Positions 14,517 through 15,392 of a DNA stretch of 15,392 nt are shown piece by piece. Under the pieces are notes generated by a model. The model ran no database searches. It was not told the origin of the DNA and worked only from the letters and a program-made list of their open reading frames with translations. The position numbers were made by a program, and so were the translations under genes. Every line of letters starts with the position of its first letter. The first letter of the stretch is position 1. The stretch lies in the NCBI GenBank assembly GCA_028717465.1, contig JAQUNS010000003.1, positions 1 to 15,392 on the forward strand, given 5' to 3'. The DNA comes from Candidatus Omnitrophota bacterium (lineage in GTDB: Bacteria; Omnitrophota; Gorgyraeia; Kaelpiales; Kaelpiaceae).

Positions 14517-15095
14517 ATGACAGAGACTATATTTATTCTGGCCTCATATTGCATCGGCGGGATACCGTTTGCATTTATCATTACCAAATTATTTTCCAAA
14601 ATAGATATCAGGACAAAGGGCTCAGGAAATGTCGGGGCTACAAATGTTCTTCGTGTGCTGGGGCCTTTGCCTGGGATACTGGTTCTAGTTTTGGATGGTT
14701 TAAAAGGGTTCTTAGTCATAAAATTTGCGCCCCAAAATGCAGTATATCTATCCGGGCTTGCGGTTATAATAGGGCACTGCTGGACGCCTTTTTTGAAGTT
14801 TAAAGGCGGGAAAGGTGTCGCCGCCACGCTTGGGGTTTTGGCCGGTTTAAGCTTTGGTTATCTCGGTTATGCAGTTTTGATCTGGCTGGCAGTATTTTTA
14901 ATATTTAAAATAATATCTTTAGCTTCCGTTACAGCGGCAATGCTTCTGCCGATAATTCTGATTATAAAATCAGAGCCTATTCAGGCATTGATATTTATAA
15001 CCTCTTACTCTGCCCTAATAATTTACCGGCATAAACAGAATGTCCGAAGGCTATTAGAGGGGAAAGAGAAGAGAATCAAATTCAGTAAACAGTGA
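14517..15095 (+). CDS. plsY: Glycerol-3-phosphate acyltransferase PlsY
   Basis: A 192-aa polytopic inner-membrane enzyme that acylates glycerol 3-phosphate from acyl-phosphate, the first step of phospholipid synthesis in the PlsX/PlsY route. Visible family motifs are YCIGGIPFAFIITKLF near the start, the SGNVGATNVLR loop and GHCWTPFLKFKGGKGVAATLGVL with the glycine-rich phosphate-binding motif. Four to five hydrophobic helices are present, and the C terminus is the usual basic tail (RHKQNVRRLLEGKEKR). Two in-frame starts exist, ATG 14508 and ATG 14517; GGAGG at 14502-14506 is 1 nt from the first and 10 nt from the second, so 14517 is preferred. The der stop lies between them. The stop codon falls inside a copy of the TAAACAGTGAA repeat, so the last residues (SKQ) come from repeat DNA. 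Confidence 0.95.
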   Translation: MTETIFILASYCIGGIPFAFIITKLFSKIDIRTKGSGNVGATNVLRVLGPLPGILVLVLDGLKGFLVIKFAPQNAVYLSGLAVIIGHCWTPFLKFKGGKGVAATLGVLAGLSFGYLGYAVLIWLAVFLIFKIISLASVTAAMLLPIILIIKSEPIQALIFITSYSALIIYRHKQNVRRLLEGKEKRIKFSKQ

Positions 15096-15134
15096 ACAGT
15101 CCCGACGCTACGGTCGGGATAAATAAACAGTGAA
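15086..15134. repeat. 11-bp direct repeats flanking a hairpin
   Basis: TAAACAGTGAA occurs at 15086-15096 and again at 15124-15134, on either side of the hairpin at 15100-15119. The second copy runs into a short period-7 tandem (AGTGAAA units, about 15129-15144). The arrangement could be a small dispersed element with duplicated flanks, or simple repeat expansion. Confidence 0.6.
15100..15119 (+). terminator. 7-bp GC-rich hairpin after plsY; possible terminator
   Basis: TCCCGAC at 15100-15106 pairs with GTCGGGA at 15113-15119 around a 6-nt loop, 4 nt after the plsY stop. The stem is GC-rich and well placed to end the lipoprotein-pgsA-der-plsY transcript, but AAATAAAC rather than a T-run follows. 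It may instead be part of a repeat element. Confidence 0.4.
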
Positions 15135-15316
15135 AAGTGAAAAGAAAAGCCATATTCCAGGCACCAAATTCCAAACAAATAAAATCAGGGGCAAGGGTAA
15201 AGGGTCGGATTTTAGGGGTTAGGACGATAAATAGTTCTTAGCTAATAGTTCCCGTCTCTTAGTTTCAGTGAGATCTAAAAGCAAAACACCAAGAGTTTAG
15301 TCGTATAAAACTCCAA
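15135..15316. other. Non-coding stretch with no recognisable gene
   Basis: No convincing reading frame, tRNA or structured RNA is visible. The part near 15152-15180 contains ATTCCAGGCACCAAATTCC, in which an ATTCC unit recurs, followed by AAACAAAT. It has the look of degenerate intergenic repeat DNA. GAGTTT and AAACTC near 15293-15313 could pair weakly. Nothing else stands out. Confidence 0.5.
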
Positions 15317-15349
15317 TGCAACAAAACAGGTTCAACCTGTTTTGTTGCA
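15317..15349. repeat. Perfect 33-nt inverted repeat (16-bp arms)
   Basis: The arm TGCAACAAAACAGGTT (15317-15332) is followed by a single C (15333) and its exact reverse complement (15334-15349). As RNA it would form about a 14-bp stem with a 5-nt loop. The T-run lies inside the stem rather than after it, so it is not a standard intrinsic terminator; a bidirectional terminator, a mobile-element end or a protein site are alternatives. Confidence 0.8.
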
Positions 15350-15354
15350 GCCAA

Positions 15355-15392
15355 TTTAATCTGTGTAATCTTGTTTTTTAATCTGTGTAATC
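15355..15392. repeat. 16-bp direct repeat, period 22, ending at the window edge
   Basis: TTTAATCTGTGTAATC is present at 15355-15370 and exactly again at 15377-15392, with a 6-nt spacer. The second copy ends on the last base of the window, so the array may continue beyond it. Confidence 0.75.

Noticed and set aside
15317..15392. CRISPR array at the right end
   Set aside because: The direct repeats are 16 bp with a 6-nt spacer and the palindrome is a single copy; no 30-40-nt spacers and no cas genes are present.

Overview
The window is a gene-dense bacterial segment with AT-leaning composition (estimated by eye) and the standard genetic code: TGA, TAA and TAG all act as stops. Almost every gene is a recognisable housekeeping gene. 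The lipobox protein, the LL-diaminopimelate aminotransferase route to lysine and peptidoglycan, the intergenic style and the mixed gene order fit a diderm, uncultivated lineage such as Omnitrophota or another PVC-related group. That placement is inference, not something the sequence proves. The right-hand end (about 15096-15392) holds only short repeats and inverted repeats and may be a contig edge.

Layout. (1) 1-1005: the C-terminal end of an unidentified protein, then a 277-aa protein resembling the PD-(D/E)XK/NucS-like fold but apparently lacking the catalytic lysine. (2) 1011-4560: a tight operon of dapL, folK, panC, an L-aspartate dehydrogenase gene and a small unknown ORF, linking lysine/cell wall, folate, pantothenate and aspartate/NAD metabolism. 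(3) 4564-5650: gap, with its own extended -10 promoter upstream and an 8-bp hairpin downstream. (4) 5806-6918: a DegT/DnrJ-type sugar aminotransferase gene, convergent with and overlapping by 7 nt the minus-strand mgtE (6912-8270). (5) From a divergent promoter region at 8271-8385, a plus-strand operon encodes a UvrD-like helicase fused to an Fe-S PD-(D/E)XK nuclease, a YacP/Rae1-type NYN ribonuclease and signal peptidase I. (6) A near-consensus sigma-70 promoter at 12298-12326 starts a second unit: a glycine-zipper lipoprotein with a C-terminal zinc-ribbon-like motif, pgsA, der and plsY.

How the genes fit together. The right half is an envelope-biogenesis and information-processing block: protein export (LepB), phospholipid synthesis (PgsA, PlsY), ribosome assembly (Der), mRNA decay (YacP) and DNA break processing (helicase-nuclease). 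The left half is central and cofactor biosynthesis.

The clearest anomaly is der. It is split by a one-base loss near 13982; restoring one base gives a complete 437-aa Der with all motifs. I found no convincing new multi-gene system. The most unusual items are the single-chain helicase-nuclease, the lipoprotein/zinc-ribbon fusion, the lysine-less nuclease-like protein, and the repeat-bearing tail in which one repeat copy supplies the plsY stop codon.
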